This document shows, piece after piece, positions 15,527 to 25,208 of a stretch of DNA of 64,000 bases. The position numbers and the translations under genes were made by a program. Position 1 is the stretch's first letter; every line of letters begins with the position of its first letter. The notes under the pieces were generated by a model. It saw nothing but the letters and a program-made list of their open reading frames with translations, had not been told where the DNA came from and made no database searches. The stretch comes from Marispirochaeta sp963667435. Its GTDB lineage: Bacteria; Spirochaetota; Spirochaetia; JC444; Marispirochaetaceae. Where the stretch lies: the NCBI GenBank assembly GCA_963667435.1, contig OY763414.1, forward strand, positions 1,860,001-1,924,000. The letters are read 5' to 3'.

Positions 15527-17770
15527 TTACTCTTCCTTTTCCGGTTCTTCTTCACCATCTCCATCGGCTTGTTCATCCGGAAGATCATTCTCCTCAGCTT
15601 CATCCAGAGGTGCTGCACCATCAATGTTGTGGCCGATCTCTTCAGCCTCCTGAGCTTCCTCTTCGGTAAGGTAGAATTTCTTTGTTTCCTGCTGGACTAA
15701 CTGGATACTCTCGGTGTTTTCATCAGAAAGATCAACAATACTGCTGATAGCATTATTGATCTCACCGGTTCCCCGGGCAATTTCTTCAATGGCATTCTTT
15801 ACTTCCTGACTTATGGCATTCAGGCTGGTAATAACCTCAAGAATCTGAGTGTTACCCTGATTCATCTCAACAGAACCGGAACGAACTGTTGTGGTAATAT
15901 CCGTCATGCCGCTGAGGATTGTAAGCAGTTCCTCTCCTCCGGAAGCCTGCTCTCCCATGGCAGAGCGGATCTCTTCAAAGATCTGCTGTACTCCGGAGAT
16001 TGAGCCGGCAATCCGGCCGAAAGCCTTGTCTGTTTCGATGGAAATGTCCACAATACGCTTCACTGCCTGGGTTACATCCTTAAGACGGCCTTTTACAATC
16101 TTGGCCTGATCCGAAGCATTTTCGGCAAGGCTGCGGATTTCATCGGCTACAACCGAGAATCCTGCTCCTGCATCTCCCGCGTGGGCGGCTTCGATTGCAG
16201 CATTCATTGCCAGAAGATTTGTCTGAGAGGCTATATTGGCAATAACCGTATTTGCCTCTCCAAGGGCGTCGGACATACCGGAAATATCATTTATAAGCCC
16301 GACCATTTTATCCAACTGATCTTTTCCATTCCGGGAAACATCCTCTAAAACCCGAACCTCTCCGGCAGCCTTCTCCGTAGTGCTGCTGATAAGCCGGACA
16401 CTCTGAACCATCTCTTCAACAGCGCTGGAAGACTGGGAAACACTTTCCGACTGCTTTTCAATCGAAGCACCTAAAGATTCAATGTTCTTGGTCATCTCCT
16501 CCACAGTGGCGGAGGTTTCAGTGATGTTAACCGACTGATTGGCAATCTGCCCTCTGGTACTTTCGATATTAGCATTTATCTGGTTGATAGCGGCCGCAGT
16601 CTGCTGGACGTTGGCCGAAAGATCATGCCCCCCGCTTTCAAGAACAACCATCCGCTCCCGCACCTGCTGCACCAGCCCAACCAGATTCCGCACCAGCCGG
16701 TTGAAACGCCGACTGATATCGGAAAACTCGTCGTTCCCCTTCTCCGGAGATTCCACAGTAAGATTCCCAGTAGATGCCACCTGAAGAAGCAGAGCAAGAC
16801 TGTGCACCCGCCGGATAAGAAACAGCCGGATAAAGACCGTAAGGACTGCAATCATCAAAACAGCTGCTATAAGCCCGCTTCCCACAAGAACCTTCAAAAC
16901 TTCGATTGTAGGTGCCTGAATTTCCGATTCATCCATTGTTACAGCAGCAATCCAGCCTGTATCTCCCATAAGAGGCCTGAAGGAGAGGGCCTTCTTTTCT
17001 CCCTGATAGGAATAGGAAACTGCATTGTCCTCACTGTTGTCCTGCTCTAATTCTTCGATAATTTTTTTGAAAAAATCCTCGTTGGAGACGTCAGTGCCAA
17101 TCAGACTGGAATCAGGGTGCGAGACAGCGATCCCTTCAGTGGTGATAATTATCGGGTAGCCGGTTTGTCCAAAAGTGAGATTTGACAGATAGACGGAGCT
17201 GAACACCCGCAGATCCACTGCTGCAACCAGTGTTCCCAGTTCCTGACGATCGGCAAAGAGACGCACTGCGTAATAGATAACCGGATTACCGGTGAACGGC
17301 GATGCAGAGGGAGTGAAATCAACAGGATAGGCTGCTCCGCCGGAAATTTCATCCCAGATTTTAGTACCCCGCATGCTGACCCCGACCTGCTCATCTGCTG
17401 CGGCGGTGATTACAGTTCCCGAAGTGTCCACCAATAGGGCGGCATCAAGAATCTGCAGATTGGAATTGAGTATACGTAAAAGCCCCGTGGCCGGATCAAG
17501 ATTTCCACTCAGGACCGAATCGGCATAGGTGCTGTTAAGGATATGAGCCCGCAGTATCCGTTCCACCAGTCTTGTCTGAAAACCCACAAGGCTTTCGATT
17601 GATGTGACCTCACTACTGAAGCTGCCAATCTGAATTTCATGAATATCATAATCCAGTTTCTGGCTGACTATTATCAGCATGATCCCCAGAATTACTACCA
17701 GAAGGATAGTGGTTATTACTGAAACCCGGGCGGATATTCCCATACGGAATCCTTTGGGTAGTCGAAGCAT
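15527..17770 (-). CDS. Methyl-accepting chemotaxis protein
   Basis: A membrane helix at about 16-36 is followed by a roughly 250-residue extracytoplasmic dCache-type sensor domain and a second helix (about 290-315). A HAMP domain and a long signalling coil follow, with the conserved tip NLLAMNAAIEAAHAGDAGAGF. The 747-residue protein ends in a highly acidic tail of about 45 residues (many Glu, Asp), with no methyltransferase-binding pentapeptide. The ATG at 17770 has a clear TTGGAGGAC ribosome site. The gene is monocistronic, convergent with the glycosyltransferase operon and divergent from the protease/barrel gene. Ligand unknown; dCache receptors often bind amino acids or organic acids. Confidence 0.95.
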   Translation of the reverse strand: MLRLPKGFRMGISARVSVITTILLVVILGIMLIIVSQKLDYDIHEIQIGSFSSEVTSIESLVGFQTRLVERILRAHILNSTYADSVLSGNLDPATGLLRILNSNLQILDAALLVDTSGTVITAAADEQVGVSMRGTKIWDEISGGAAYPVDFTPSASPFTGNPVIYYAVRLFADRQELGTLVAAVDLRVFSSVYLSNLTFGQTGYPIIITTEGIAVSHPDSSLIGTDVSNEDFFKKIIEELEQDNSEDNAVSYSYQGEKKALSFRPLMGDTGWIAAVTMDESEIQAPTIEVLKVLVGSGLIAAVLMIAVLTVFIRLFLIRRVHSLALLLQVASTGNLTVESPEKGNDEFSDISRRFNRLVRNLVGLVQQVRERMVVLESGGHDLSANVQQTAAAINQINANIESTRGQIANQSVNITETSATVEEMTKNIESLGASIEKQSESVSQSSSAVEEMVQSVRLISSTTEKAAGEVRVLEDVSRNGKDQLDKMVGLINDISGMSDALGEANTVIANIASQTNLLAMNAAIEAAHAGDAGAGFSVVADEIRSLAENASDQAKIVKGRLKDVTQAVKRIVDISIETDKAFGRIAGSISGVQQIFEEIRSAMGEQASGGEELLTILSGMTDITTTVRSGSVEMNQGNTQILEVITSLNAISQEVKNAIEEIARGTGEINNAISSIVDLSDENTESIQLVQQETKKFYLTEEEAQEAEEIGHNIDGAAPLDEAEENDLPDEQADGDGEEEPEKEE

Positions 17771-17882
17771 TTTGCTTGTCCTCCAATAAATCTACGTTAG
17801 AATATAAGTGTAATTGCAATAGCAAAGGCATGCAACCATAAAACATTGATATCCCCTGTCAGATGGCGCAGAAGACGCAGAT

Positions 17883-17912
17883 TTGAAAATCTGGTATCTT
17901 CTCTGATATAAA
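17883..17912 (+). promoter_or_regulatory. Candidate promoter of the secreted protease/barrel gene
   Basis: TTGAAA (17883-17888) and TATAAA (17907-17912) are 18 nt apart. The ATG follows 25 nt later with AAAAGGA upstream. Consensus match only. Confidence 0.45.
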
Positions 17913-17937
17913 TCCATCTGTATAAGAAAAGGATTCG

Positions 17938-20691
17938 ATGAAAAAAACACGTCTGTTTCTCTTACTACTCCTGGTCAGTGTATCCCTTTCCGCCCAGGTA
18001 CTTGTGCCGGATCTTCCGGTCCTGCGAACAACCGGCGCCTATTGGATGAAAATAGAAACCACACATTTCGAAATAATCTATTCCGCAGAAATGTCCCTTC
18101 AGGCAGAAGAGTCAGCAAAAGCTCTCGAACGGACAGCTGCCCTGTATGCAGAAGAGTTTGCCCTGTCAGGGAATCAGAGGTTTACCGTGGTTCTTGACAG
18201 GGCGGAATTCACGCCCAACGGTTATGTCATTATCCTTCCCCAATCCAGTGTTTTCTACAGCCTCCCGGCAGAAGATCAAAACCTTAGCTGGTATACCCTG
18301 CTTGCAGTGCATGAGGGCCGACATATGGCACAGATACAGGCAGCCGACAGAGGGGCAACCCGCCTTCTTAAGCTTGCTTTCGGTGATCAGGGAATGATCC
18401 CTCTTTTCTTCGCTCCGGACTGGATCTACGAAGGAGATGCGGTTATGGCGGAGACCCTCTACACAACAGGCGGCCGGGGCAGGAATCCGCTCTTTACCAT
18501 GCCGGTCAAAGCACTAATACTAAATGAAGCCATGCCCTCCTACCAGACTATGATCCATGGATCCTATAAAGGCCCCATGCCGAATGCCTACACCATGGGC
18601 TACCTGATGTATGCCAATCTCCGCACGAATTATGCCCCGAATGCGCCGGACATACTCGCCAGCAGTATCGGCACTCTGCCTCTGCCACTTGCAGGAACAG
18701 CCCTGGGTATGCACAGGGCTGCCGGAATGTCTGCCGCCGACTTCTACAGGGAAAGCATAGAAACAGTCAGCTCATTCTGGAACAAACAGACGGAACTGCT
18801 CCCGTTAAACAGCAGTCTGCCCTTCGGGCCGGACCATACCGGGAAGTACACCATACAGCGGGAAATACACCTTCTGAATAACGGTAATATTGCAGTCTGG
18901 CAGTACAGCTATGAGAGGGGTGACGAAATCCTTCTCCTAAACAGCAGGGGAGAAGCAGTACAGACAGTTACGGCCGCACCCCACAGTGCTATGAGTGCCG
19001 GTGGAGAATACATAGCCTGGGATCAACACCGGTCTGACATGAAATTCAGCGAATCTTCCAATAGGATCCTGCTCCGCAGCATGGAAAGCGGGAAAACCCG
19101 GGCTGTAACATCCTGGGGCCGAAATCTCAGTCCTGCCCTGGACAGCAGCGGCCAATATCTGGCCTACATAAACTGGAGTATGGATCAGCAGGGAACGCTC
19201 ACCATACAGGAGACAGAGACCGGAAAGACTCTGCATCAGTGGCCTCTCCCGAAAGGGGAGTTCTGGCAGGAACTGGACTGGGCCGAAGAGGGGGGCAGTA
19301 TCTATTATCTTGCTTCCGGAGCCTTCGGTCAATATATAGGCAGCCTGGATATAAGTGGAGGAATGCATACCCGCATTGAAGGACCGGGAGATTACATATT
19401 GCGTACTCCCCGGTCAATTCCAGGCGGAATCCTCTTCACAGCCTCCTACTCCGGGGTTCCTGCAGTCTACCGGCTTATGAAAACCTCCGCCGGCTGGGAT
19501 GAAGGTGAGCCGGAGCTGCTGTTTCATGGGAAAACCGGCTCCTGGTCCGCCGAACTGACTAAAGACGGAAAAGAAATATATTTTATTGACTACACCGGGC
19601 ATGAAGGCAGCAGCCTCCGGTATACCCCGCTGGATCAACAGGGTATACCGATGAGTGATGTTCCGGTGGTGAAGGAAGAGTTTTATCGCCCGTTACTGGT
19701 CTCTGCATCAGTTCCATCGTCGAACAAGCCGGCGGTTGCACAAGCGCAGTATACCCCTGAAGAGTATCATTTCGGATTAAACGGGCTTAAGCTCCACTCA
19801 TGGACCCTGCTTCCCCGTTCTGCGGATATGCTGGATAATCCTTCAGTAGGAATTACCCTCCGGGCAGACTCGGTTGCTCACACATGGGGGCATGAAACGG
19901 ATTTTCAGTGGAATATCAATGAAGAGACTTTCTCCTCCGCCTACAGTGTGTCCTACAGAGTATTCCGACCCGACATTGCACTGGGAACTGCCGTTGAAAA
20001 CAGACGGGATGGTACAAATGAGTGGACTGAAATCTCCGGGACGGCGGCACTCAGTCTGCCTCTCGGAAAACAATTTGGGACCCACAGATGGAGCTTCGAA
20101 CCGGGAGTACAGCTTGAAGCCGGCACAACCATGGAGAGCCGTACAGAAAATCCGGATGTCACCACGGCACTTACCCTGAAAACCCATTTTACCGGACCAT
20201 CATCCATCCAGAGCCTGCAACCCCGCTGGGGTGTAATAAGCGAAAGCTCCTTTAACCCTGAAGGGCACCTCTTTACCGGAGTCGCCCTGCTGTTTCCGGG
20301 ATTCACCTTCCCTCAGGGGCTGCGGTTTACCGGATTTTACGAGGAGAACAACCTTGATGAGAGCTCTTATGTCCCTTTTCCCAGGGGATTGAACTATGAA
20401 CACCTTGACCGGATCTGGTCCGCCCGCAGTGATTACCGCCTGCCTCTGGCCTATCCGGATATCTCACTGGGGAATTTTGCCACCCTTAAACGGATTCGGG
20501 GAACTGTGTACGGTGATATTCTGCAAAATTTGGAAGAAGGAGATCTGTACCGTTCTGCCGGAGGAGAAATCAACTTCGATTTTCATCTCCTCCAGCTGCC
20601 GGTGGAACTTTCTGCGGGAATCCGCCTTTTCTACCAGGTGGAAACAGCAAAACCGGGCTTTCAGTTCCTCCTACTGGGCGGTGGAATCTGA
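17938..20691 (+). CDS. Secreted gluzincin-type protease with beta-propeller and C-terminal barrel
   Basis: A signal peptide (LLLLLVSVSLSAQ) leads into a peptidase-MA-like domain. HEGRH at 125-129 is an HExxH zinc motif, and Glu165 in DWIYEGDAV fits the third ligand of a gluzincin. Residues about 300-590 contain repeated WD/TolB-like blades. The last 280 residues alternate short amphipathic strands (GTHRWSFEPGVQLEAG, LRFTGFYEEN), as in an outer-membrane barrel. The layout suggests a surface-anchored metalloprotease or a barrel-assembly accessory. The stop lies inside the 3' end of the convergent pyrophosphatase gene (21-nt overlap). Protease activity is inferred from the motif only. Confidence 0.8.
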   Translation: MKKTRLFLLLLLVSVSLSAQVLVPDLPVLRTTGAYWMKIETTHFEIIYSAEMSLQAEESAKALERTAALYAEEFALSGNQRFTVVLDRAEFTPNGYVIILPQSSVFYSLPAEDQNLSWYTLLAVHEGRHMAQIQAADRGATRLLKLAFGDQGMIPLFFAPDWIYEGDAVMAETLYTTGGRGRNPLFTMPVKALILNEAMPSYQTMIHGSYKGPMPNAYTMGYLMYANLRTNYAPNAPDILASSIGTLPLPLAGTALGMHRAAGMSAADFYRESIETVSSFWNKQTELLPLNSSLPFGPDHTGKYTIQREIHLLNNGNIAVWQYSYERGDEILLLNSRGEAVQTVTAAPHSAMSAGGEYIAWDQHRSDMKFSESSNRILLRSMESGKTRAVTSWGRNLSPALDSSGQYLAYINWSMDQQGTLTIQETETGKTLHQWPLPKGEFWQELDWAEEGGSIYYLASGAFGQYIGSLDISGGMHTRIEGPGDYILRTPRSIPGGILFTASYSGVPAVYRLMKTSAGWDEGEPELLFHGKTGSWSAELTKDGKEIYFIDYTGHEGSSLRYTPLDQQGIPMSDVPVVKEEFYRPLLVSASVPSSNKPAVAQAQYTPEEYHFGLNGLKLHSWTLLPRSADMLDNPSVGITLRADSVAHTWGHETDFQWNINEETFSSAYSVSYRVFRPDIALGTAVENRRDGTNEWTEISGTAALSLPLGKQFGTHRWSFEPGVQLEAGTTMESRTENPDVTTALTLKTHFTGPSSIQSLQPRWGVISESSFNPEGHLFTGVALLFPGFTFPQGLRFTGFYEENNLDESSYVPFPRGLNYEHLDRIWSARSDYRLPLAYPDISLGNFATLKRIRGTVYGDILQNLEEGDLYRSAGGEINFDFHLLQLPVELSAGIRLFYQVETAKPGFQFLLLGGGI

Positions 20692-22323
20692 AGATACGTC
20701 TTCAATTACCCGCAGAACCTCCGGAAGGAGCTGCTTCTTCCGGCTCAGAATGCCCGGAAGGGAGAACTCATTGGGGGCAGTTCTTTTATAGATAAGTTTT
20801 TTATCTGCGGCAAACCCGCTGGAAAAGAGCACACTTTCGGCTTTCATTACATCCGAAACAAGCAGTAGAACCCAGTCCAGGTTTTTCTCCTTTGCAGCCT
20901 TCTCAACGACAGCTACCAGGCTGTCGCGGATCTCCGGCAGATCTTCAAGGGTAACAACTTCCGCCTGACCGATACCGAAATGGATTCCCTTCTCGTCATA
21001 GACCTTGAAGTCCGATGCCAGAACCTCTTCAGGATTCCGGTTACGGATTGAGCTTGAATGGGCAAAGAGATCCTGCCCCCAGACCTTCCAGTCAACCTCA
21101 GCTATCCGGCCTAATTCTTCAACAGCCCGGATTTCCGCATCCGTAGTGGTGGGAGACTTGAGCATAACCGTATCTGCAAGAATTCCCGCCAGCATCAGAG
21201 ATGCAACCTGTTTTCCGATAGCTATTCCCCGGTAGAGATACTCGTGATAGACAATAGTGCAGGTACTGCCCACGGGCTCCATCTTCAATGTGATGGGTTC
21301 CCGTGTCTTTTCAAACCCCAGACGATGGTGATCCACGACTTCCAGAATTTTTGCCTCTTCCGCACCGGGAATACTCTGGGCAATCTCATTATGATCCACC
21401 AGAATCAGACAGCGCTCAGGCTTTCCGATAAAGCAGCGGCGGGTAACAATGCCGGAAAACTGATCTCCCTCAAAAACAGGCAGACCACGATGGTCGGAAT
21501 TTACCAGCCGGGACTTGGCCACTTCGTAATTCTCATCGCTCTGTACCGTAACTGGCTCGCTGTTGAGGATATCCTTCACCGGGGCGGAGAGTCGCAGCAG
21601 ACGTACTGTCTCTGCAGTATCGATGTGAGAGACATAGACTGAACCCTTATAGGAGGAGAAATCCACCGGAACAGCCCGGTCATCCTCCATACCTGTGAGA
21701 ATGATCGCAGGAAATTCATGTTCCACCGCATAGGAAATAATCTCACCCCGCAACCCGACAATCAGAATCGGTTTGACATCACCTAACTCCCGGATTCTCT
21801 GAATACTTATCTCATAGGGCATGGCGCCAATCATAATGGGAGCTGAGAATTCCCGGTCCTGACCAATACGGTAGAAATAACCCGGCACAACATCCCTGAA
21901 GTTGTCCATAAGAAAACGGTAGGCAGGACGTGTGTGCAGATTATCACTCATCAGAAAGCGTGTTATCTCGTGGATACTGACAATACCCTTGAACTCATGC
22001 ATATCCTCAAAAACGGGGATCATACTCAGAGTACGTTCATCCAGCTCTTTGATGGCTTTATAGACAGGATCGGTGATGTTCAGGGTTATTACATCCCGTT
22101 TGGCAACATCCGCAACCTTGGGATATACATCCTTGACCAGAGCTGGAGGCTCCACACCGATACTGTCAAAAACATAACGGGTCTGCTTATTCAGTGCACC
22201 GCAGCGAATGGGCACATAACGCTTCTCTTTATCAATACTGTTTTTTAGTTCCGCATAGCAGTAGGCGGAACAGACGGAATCCATGTCGGGGTTCCGGTGT
22301 CCCGTAATATAGACTGTATTCAT
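20671..22323 (-). CDS. CBS-domain family II inorganic pyrophosphatase (Mn-dependent)
   Basis: N-terminal ligands HRNPDMDS (His9, Asp13, Asp15) and the DHH motif in VVDHHR mark a DHH-family inorganic pyrophosphatase. Inserted between the two halves of the DHH domain are CBS motifs and a DRTGG-like domain (about 65-300). This is the arrangement of the CBS-PPase subfamily, in which adenine nucleotides and diadenosine polyphosphates tune activity. The DHHA2 domain closes the C-terminus (SSIRNRNPEEVL ... SLPGILSRKKQ with the substrate-binding RKK). Length (550 aa) fits the subfamily. It is cytosolic and hydrolyses PPi to phosphate. Confidence 0.94.
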   Translation of the reverse strand: MNTVYITGHRNPDMDSVCSAYCYAELKNSIDKEKRYVPIRCGALNKQTRYVFDSIGVEPPALVKDVYPKVADVAKRDVITLNITDPVYKAIKELDERTLSMIPVFEDMHEFKGIVSIHEITRFLMSDNLHTRPAYRFLMDNFRDVVPGYFYRIGQDREFSAPIMIGAMPYEISIQRIRELGDVKPILIVGLRGEIISYAVEHEFPAIILTGMEDDRAVPVDFSSYKGSVYVSHIDTAETVRLLRLSAPVKDILNSEPVTVQSDENYEVAKSRLVNSDHRGLPVFEGDQFSGIVTRRCFIGKPERCLILVDHNEIAQSIPGAEEAKILEVVDHHRLGFEKTREPITLKMEPVGSTCTIVYHEYLYRGIAIGKQVASLMLAGILADTVMLKSPTTTDAEIRAVEELGRIAEVDWKVWGQDLFAHSSSIRNRNPEEVLASDFKVYDEKGIHFGIGQAEVVTLEDLPEIRDSLVAVVEKAAKEKNLDWVLLLVSDVMKAESVLFSSGFAADKKLIYKRTAPNEFSLPGILSRKKQLLPEVLRVIEDVSSDSTAQ

Positions 22324-22381
22324 ACGGGAACACTATAAACCTGCCGGTACCCCGTGACAAGATTGAGGAGAAAAATTATGC

Positions 22382-22777
22382 CTATTCGTCGGGAGGGTTA
22401 TCCATACCGATGGCAGTAATCAAAACAAGCTGGTTATAATCATAGGTCGCTAAATCAAGGGTTTTGCCAATGATGCTATTGAAGGTGATGTTTCTTGTTT
22501 TCGATTCCCCGGCTCCAATATAAAATTCCGATGACCAGCCCTCCGCATCATTTGAACCGGAATGTTCCAGATCAACCTCAAAATAGAGTCGCAAATCGGG
22601 GATATCAAAATCTCCCTGATTGTCCACGTAATAAGTAATAGTACATGAAGGACTGGTGTAACTGATATTCGTTACCTTAAATTCAAGCTGAAGTTCCGAG
22701 TTTGGTTCCAGAATACAGCTGCTTAACAGAAGCAGAACCACAGCAGCCAAGAACAGCCCCTTTGCAAACTTGTTCAA
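22382..22777 (-). CDS. Small predicted lipoprotein
   Basis: A short basic N-terminus and hydrophobic stretch end in the lipobox LLSSC, so the mature protein begins at Cys21 or nearby. The remaining 110 residues are beta-rich with conserved-looking FKVTNISY and YYVDNQGDF segments, reminiscent of CARDB-type adhesion or immunoglobulin-like folds. That comparison is tentative and no activity can be assigned. The gene follows the pyrophosphatase promoter region on the same strand but probably has its own promoter near 22804. It is short enough to be a single folded domain displayed on an envelope membrane. Confidence 0.7.
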   Translation of the reverse strand: MNKFAKGLFLAAVVLLLLSSCILEPNSELQLEFKVTNISYTSPSCTITYYVDNQGDFDIPDLRLYFEVDLEHSGSNDAEGWSSEFYIGAGESKTRNITFNSIIGKTLDLATYDYNQLVLITAIGMDNPPDE

Positions 22778-22803
22778 AATAATTCCCCCGCTTACGAGTT
22801 ATT

Positions 22804-22818
22804 GTTCAAATATTGAAC
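22804..22818. promoter_or_regulatory. Palindrome upstream of the lipoprotein gene
   Basis: GTTCAA and TTGAAC flank a 3-nt centre. The 15-nt inverted repeat lies 27 nt before the lipoprotein start, a usual position for an operator. No regulator is assigned. Confidence 0.45.
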
Positions 22819-23045
22819 ACCTTAAACATACAGCAGCGTTACAAATTTTCCATCCCGGGGGTAAAAAAAGCTACAACCTCTTGCGGGCAGCTCTAAAAAC
22901 TACTCTTTTCCCCATATCCTGCCGTCGTCAAGATTTCCCGCGGTCCTCAACTCTTGTTACCACAAGAGTTTGTGGGCGCTACAAAATCTATCCTCCTTGA
23001 CTATGGCATAAATACCATGTTTGTAGAGATGCCATTGTATTATAT
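22819..23045. other. Intergenic region between divergent lipoprotein and dehydrogenase genes
   Basis: No coding frame is supported. It holds one small inverted repeat, CTCTTGT/ACAAGAG at 22951-22968 with a 4-nt loop, and several AT-rich tracts. No terminator or RNA gene is recognised. Confidence 0.4.
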
Positions 23046-23061
23046 TTGTATACAATTGACG
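23046..23061 (+). promoter_or_regulatory. GntR-like palindrome beside a -35 element
   Basis: TTGTATACAA (23046-23055) is a perfect 10-bp palindrome immediately followed by TTGACG (23056-23061), a good -35 hexamer. The -10 at 17-nt spacing (CTACAC) is poor. Palindromes of this type are typical of GntR-family operators; no GntR gene is in the window. Confidence 0.45.
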
Positions 23062-23113
23062 CGCATGATGTATCCGTACTACACTGAAGAGACCACACAA
23101 AAGGAGTGTATCA

Positions 23114-24184
23114 ATGCCGGGAGTAGAAGGCGGAATTATCTTTCCAGCGAAAGAACTGAGAAGTTGGACTGAGAAAATTTTTGAAAAAGCAGGTGTTCCT
23201 GCCGCAGACGCGGTACTGGTTACGGATTCCCTTATTGAAGCAAACCTCCGGGGAGTAGATACCCACGGAATTACCAGAATGCTCAAGGTGTACATTGACC
23301 GGATTAAAGCCGGAGTAATGAATGCCGAAACAAAGTGCACCATTGTTCGCGAAAAAGCCTCTACAGCATTGATAGACTGCAACAACGGTGTCGGCCAGGT
23401 GGCTTCCCACTTTGCCATGGATAAAGCCATTGAAAAGGCGAAAACCACCGGAACAGCCTTTGTGGCAACAACCCATTCCAACCATTTCGGTGCTGGCGCC
23501 TACTGGGCAATGAAAGCCCTTGAGCACGGCATGATCGGGTTTGCCTGTACAAACGGGCCCGCTTCATTTGCCCCCACCGGCGGAACCTTTCCCATGCTGG
23601 GAACCAACCCTTTCGCAGTTGCCATCCCCACTGCAAAAGAGCTTCCCTTTGTTCTGGACCTGGCAACCACAGTTGTAGCCCGGGGACGGATTATACTTCA
23701 TGCAAAGCAGAACCTTCCTCTGCAGCCAGGCTGGGCACTGGATGCAAAAGGTCGGCCCACCATTGATCCCCACGAGGCGGTAAAAGGTCTGTTAGCTCCC
23801 ATCGGTGGATATAAAGGATACGGCATTGCTCTGGCAATTGATATAATCTCCGGAATTATGACAGGGTCCAACTACGGAACCCACTTCCCCGGATTCCTCG
23901 CGGACAACATGGAAGATCCTTCCGACATCGGCAGCATTTTTGCTGCTATCAGCATAGACAGCTTTATAGATATTCCGGAATTCACAGCAGGCATCGACAA
24001 GGCAATTCAGGAAATAAAAGCCTGTCCCAAAGCGGAGGGAGTAGAGAAGATCTACATTCCCGGAGAAATTGAGGCAGGGATCCGGGCCGAACGTCTCAAG
24101 GACGGAATTCCTCTGCCTGAAGCAGTTGTGGAAGATTTTGCCGCCCTTGGTGAATCCATGGGAATAGCCTTTCCTTCACACTAA
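23114..24184 (+). CDS. Malate/L-lactate/ureidoglycolate-type dehydrogenase (Ldh2 family)
   Basis: This 356-residue protein has the hallmarks of the NAD(P)-dependent malate/L-lactate dehydrogenase superfamily that is unrelated to classic LDH. These are RGVDTHGITRM with catalytic His51, the nucleotide-binding region THSNHFGAGAYW, GTNPFAVAIP, and the C-terminal GGYKGYGIALAIDI. Members oxidise or reduce 2-hydroxy acids such as sulfolactate, malate, lactate or ureidoglycolate. Which one is unknown here. The ABC importer of the NitT/TauT type that follows after a terminator could supply a sulfonate or similar acid, but the link is only positional. AAAGGAGTG precedes the start. Confidence 0.9.
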   Translation: MPGVEGGIIFPAKELRSWTEKIFEKAGVPAADAVLVTDSLIEANLRGVDTHGITRMLKVYIDRIKAGVMNAETKCTIVREKASTALIDCNNGVGQVASHFAMDKAIEKAKTTGTAFVATTHSNHFGAGAYWAMKALEHGMIGFACTNGPASFAPTGGTFPMLGTNPFAVAIPTAKELPFVLDLATTVVARGRIILHAKQNLPLQPGWALDAKGRPTIDPHEAVKGLLAPIGGYKGYGIALAIDIISGIMTGSNYGTHFPGFLADNMEDPSDIGSIFAAISIDSFIDIPEFTAGIDKAIQEIKACPKAEGVEKIYIPGEIEAGIRAERLKDGIPLPEAVVEDFAALGESMGIAFPSH

Positions 24185-24233
24185 CACGTAACCTCCCGGT
24201 ACTGCGTCCTCCTCGTTTTACCGGTTTATGCCT

Positions 24234-24280
24234 CCCCGGGATTGCAATGTAGCCGGCAATCCCGGGGGTTTTCTTTTTTC
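24234..24280 (+). terminator. Strong rho-independent terminator after the Ldh2-type gene
   Basis: A 12-bp stem (CCCCGGGATTGC paired with GCAATCCCGGGG) with a 10-nt loop is followed by GTTTTCTTTTTTC. It separates the dehydrogenase from the ABC importer operon. Confidence 0.9.
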
Positions 24281-24410
24281 TTCCTTTCATTTCTCACTCC
24301 CGCTATTGCAATACATTCTCAACATTTATACACTGAATCCAATCTGAGGAATTGGCTTTAATCCCTGTTCCAAGGAGAAATCAACAAATCTGATCCAAAG
24401 GCAGGACCTG

Positions 24411-25208
24411 ATGGAGAAGCCCTCTGTATCCCCTGTGCGACACAGCACCGGCGACAGATCATTTCTGTACGCCCTGCCGGTTCCCGCACTGCTGATCGGT
24501 ATGTACTGCCTGATCACCCTTTCCGGTATAGTAAGCCCGTATCTAATGCCGCCCCCCTTAAAGCTCATTGACAGCTTTGCTCGTCTCATGTCTGACGGAA
24601 CTCTAACAAGACACATCCTAACATCCTTCCGGAGGGTCGGATTTGGATTTGCAGCAACGTTGTTGACCGCAATCCCGCTTGCAGGGCTGTTTTATTTTTC
24701 TCCACGGTACAGCCGCCTGTTAAAAGGTACAGTGCACTTCATGCAGAGCATCCCGCCCCTGGCGATGGTGCCTTTACTGATTCTCTGGTTCGGTATAGGG
24801 GAAGCCTCCAAGGTAGTGCTGATTATTCTTGCCGCCTTCTTTCCTGTTTTTCTCAACACAATAAGCGGGCTCAACCAGGTTTCCCCGGAACTGCTGGAGA
24901 TGGGAAAAACCCTGGAACTGAGCAGCGCATCGGCGGTTGTTCACATACTGCTGCCGGAAGCCCTTCCCACCATTCTCACCGGAATGAGAATTGCCTTCGG
25001 ATACAGCTGGCGGGCCCTTATCGGAGCAGAGATGATCGCCTCATCCAACGGGCTGGGATACATGATTCTTGATTCCCAGGAGATGGCACGAACCGACCAG
25101 GTGGTTATAGGTATACTCACTATAGGAGCCCTCGGACTTCTATTCGACAGTCTCGCCTTCCGGCTTATCCGAAAGATTTTCCCCTGGATAGAGGAGGACG
25201 GACTGTGA
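24411..25208 (+). CDS. ABC importer permease (NitT/TauT type)
   Basis: A 265-residue integral membrane protein with about six helices and the inner-membrane EAA loop (EMGKTLELSSASAVVHILLPEALPTI). This is characteristic of BPD-type permeases of the nitrate/sulfonate/taurine importer family (SsuC-like). It overlaps the ATPase gene by 4 nt, and the binding protein follows, giving permease-ATPase-binding protein order. The homodimer would sit in the inner membrane. The start ATG at 24411 has GGCAGGACCTG upstream; a slightly later start is possible but would cut the N-terminal tail only. Confidence 0.92.
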   Translation: MEKPSVSPVRHSTGDRSFLYALPVPALLIGMYCLITLSGIVSPYLMPPPLKLIDSFARLMSDGTLTRHILTSFRRVGFGFAATLLTAIPLAGLFYFSPRYSRLLKGTVHFMQSIPPLAMVPLLILWFGIGEASKVVLIILAAFFPVFLNTISGLNQVSPELLEMGKTLELSSASAVVHILLPEALPTILTGMRIAFGYSWRALIGAEMIASSNGLGYMILDSQEMARTDQVVIGILTIGALGLLFDSLAFRLIRKIFPWIEEDGL

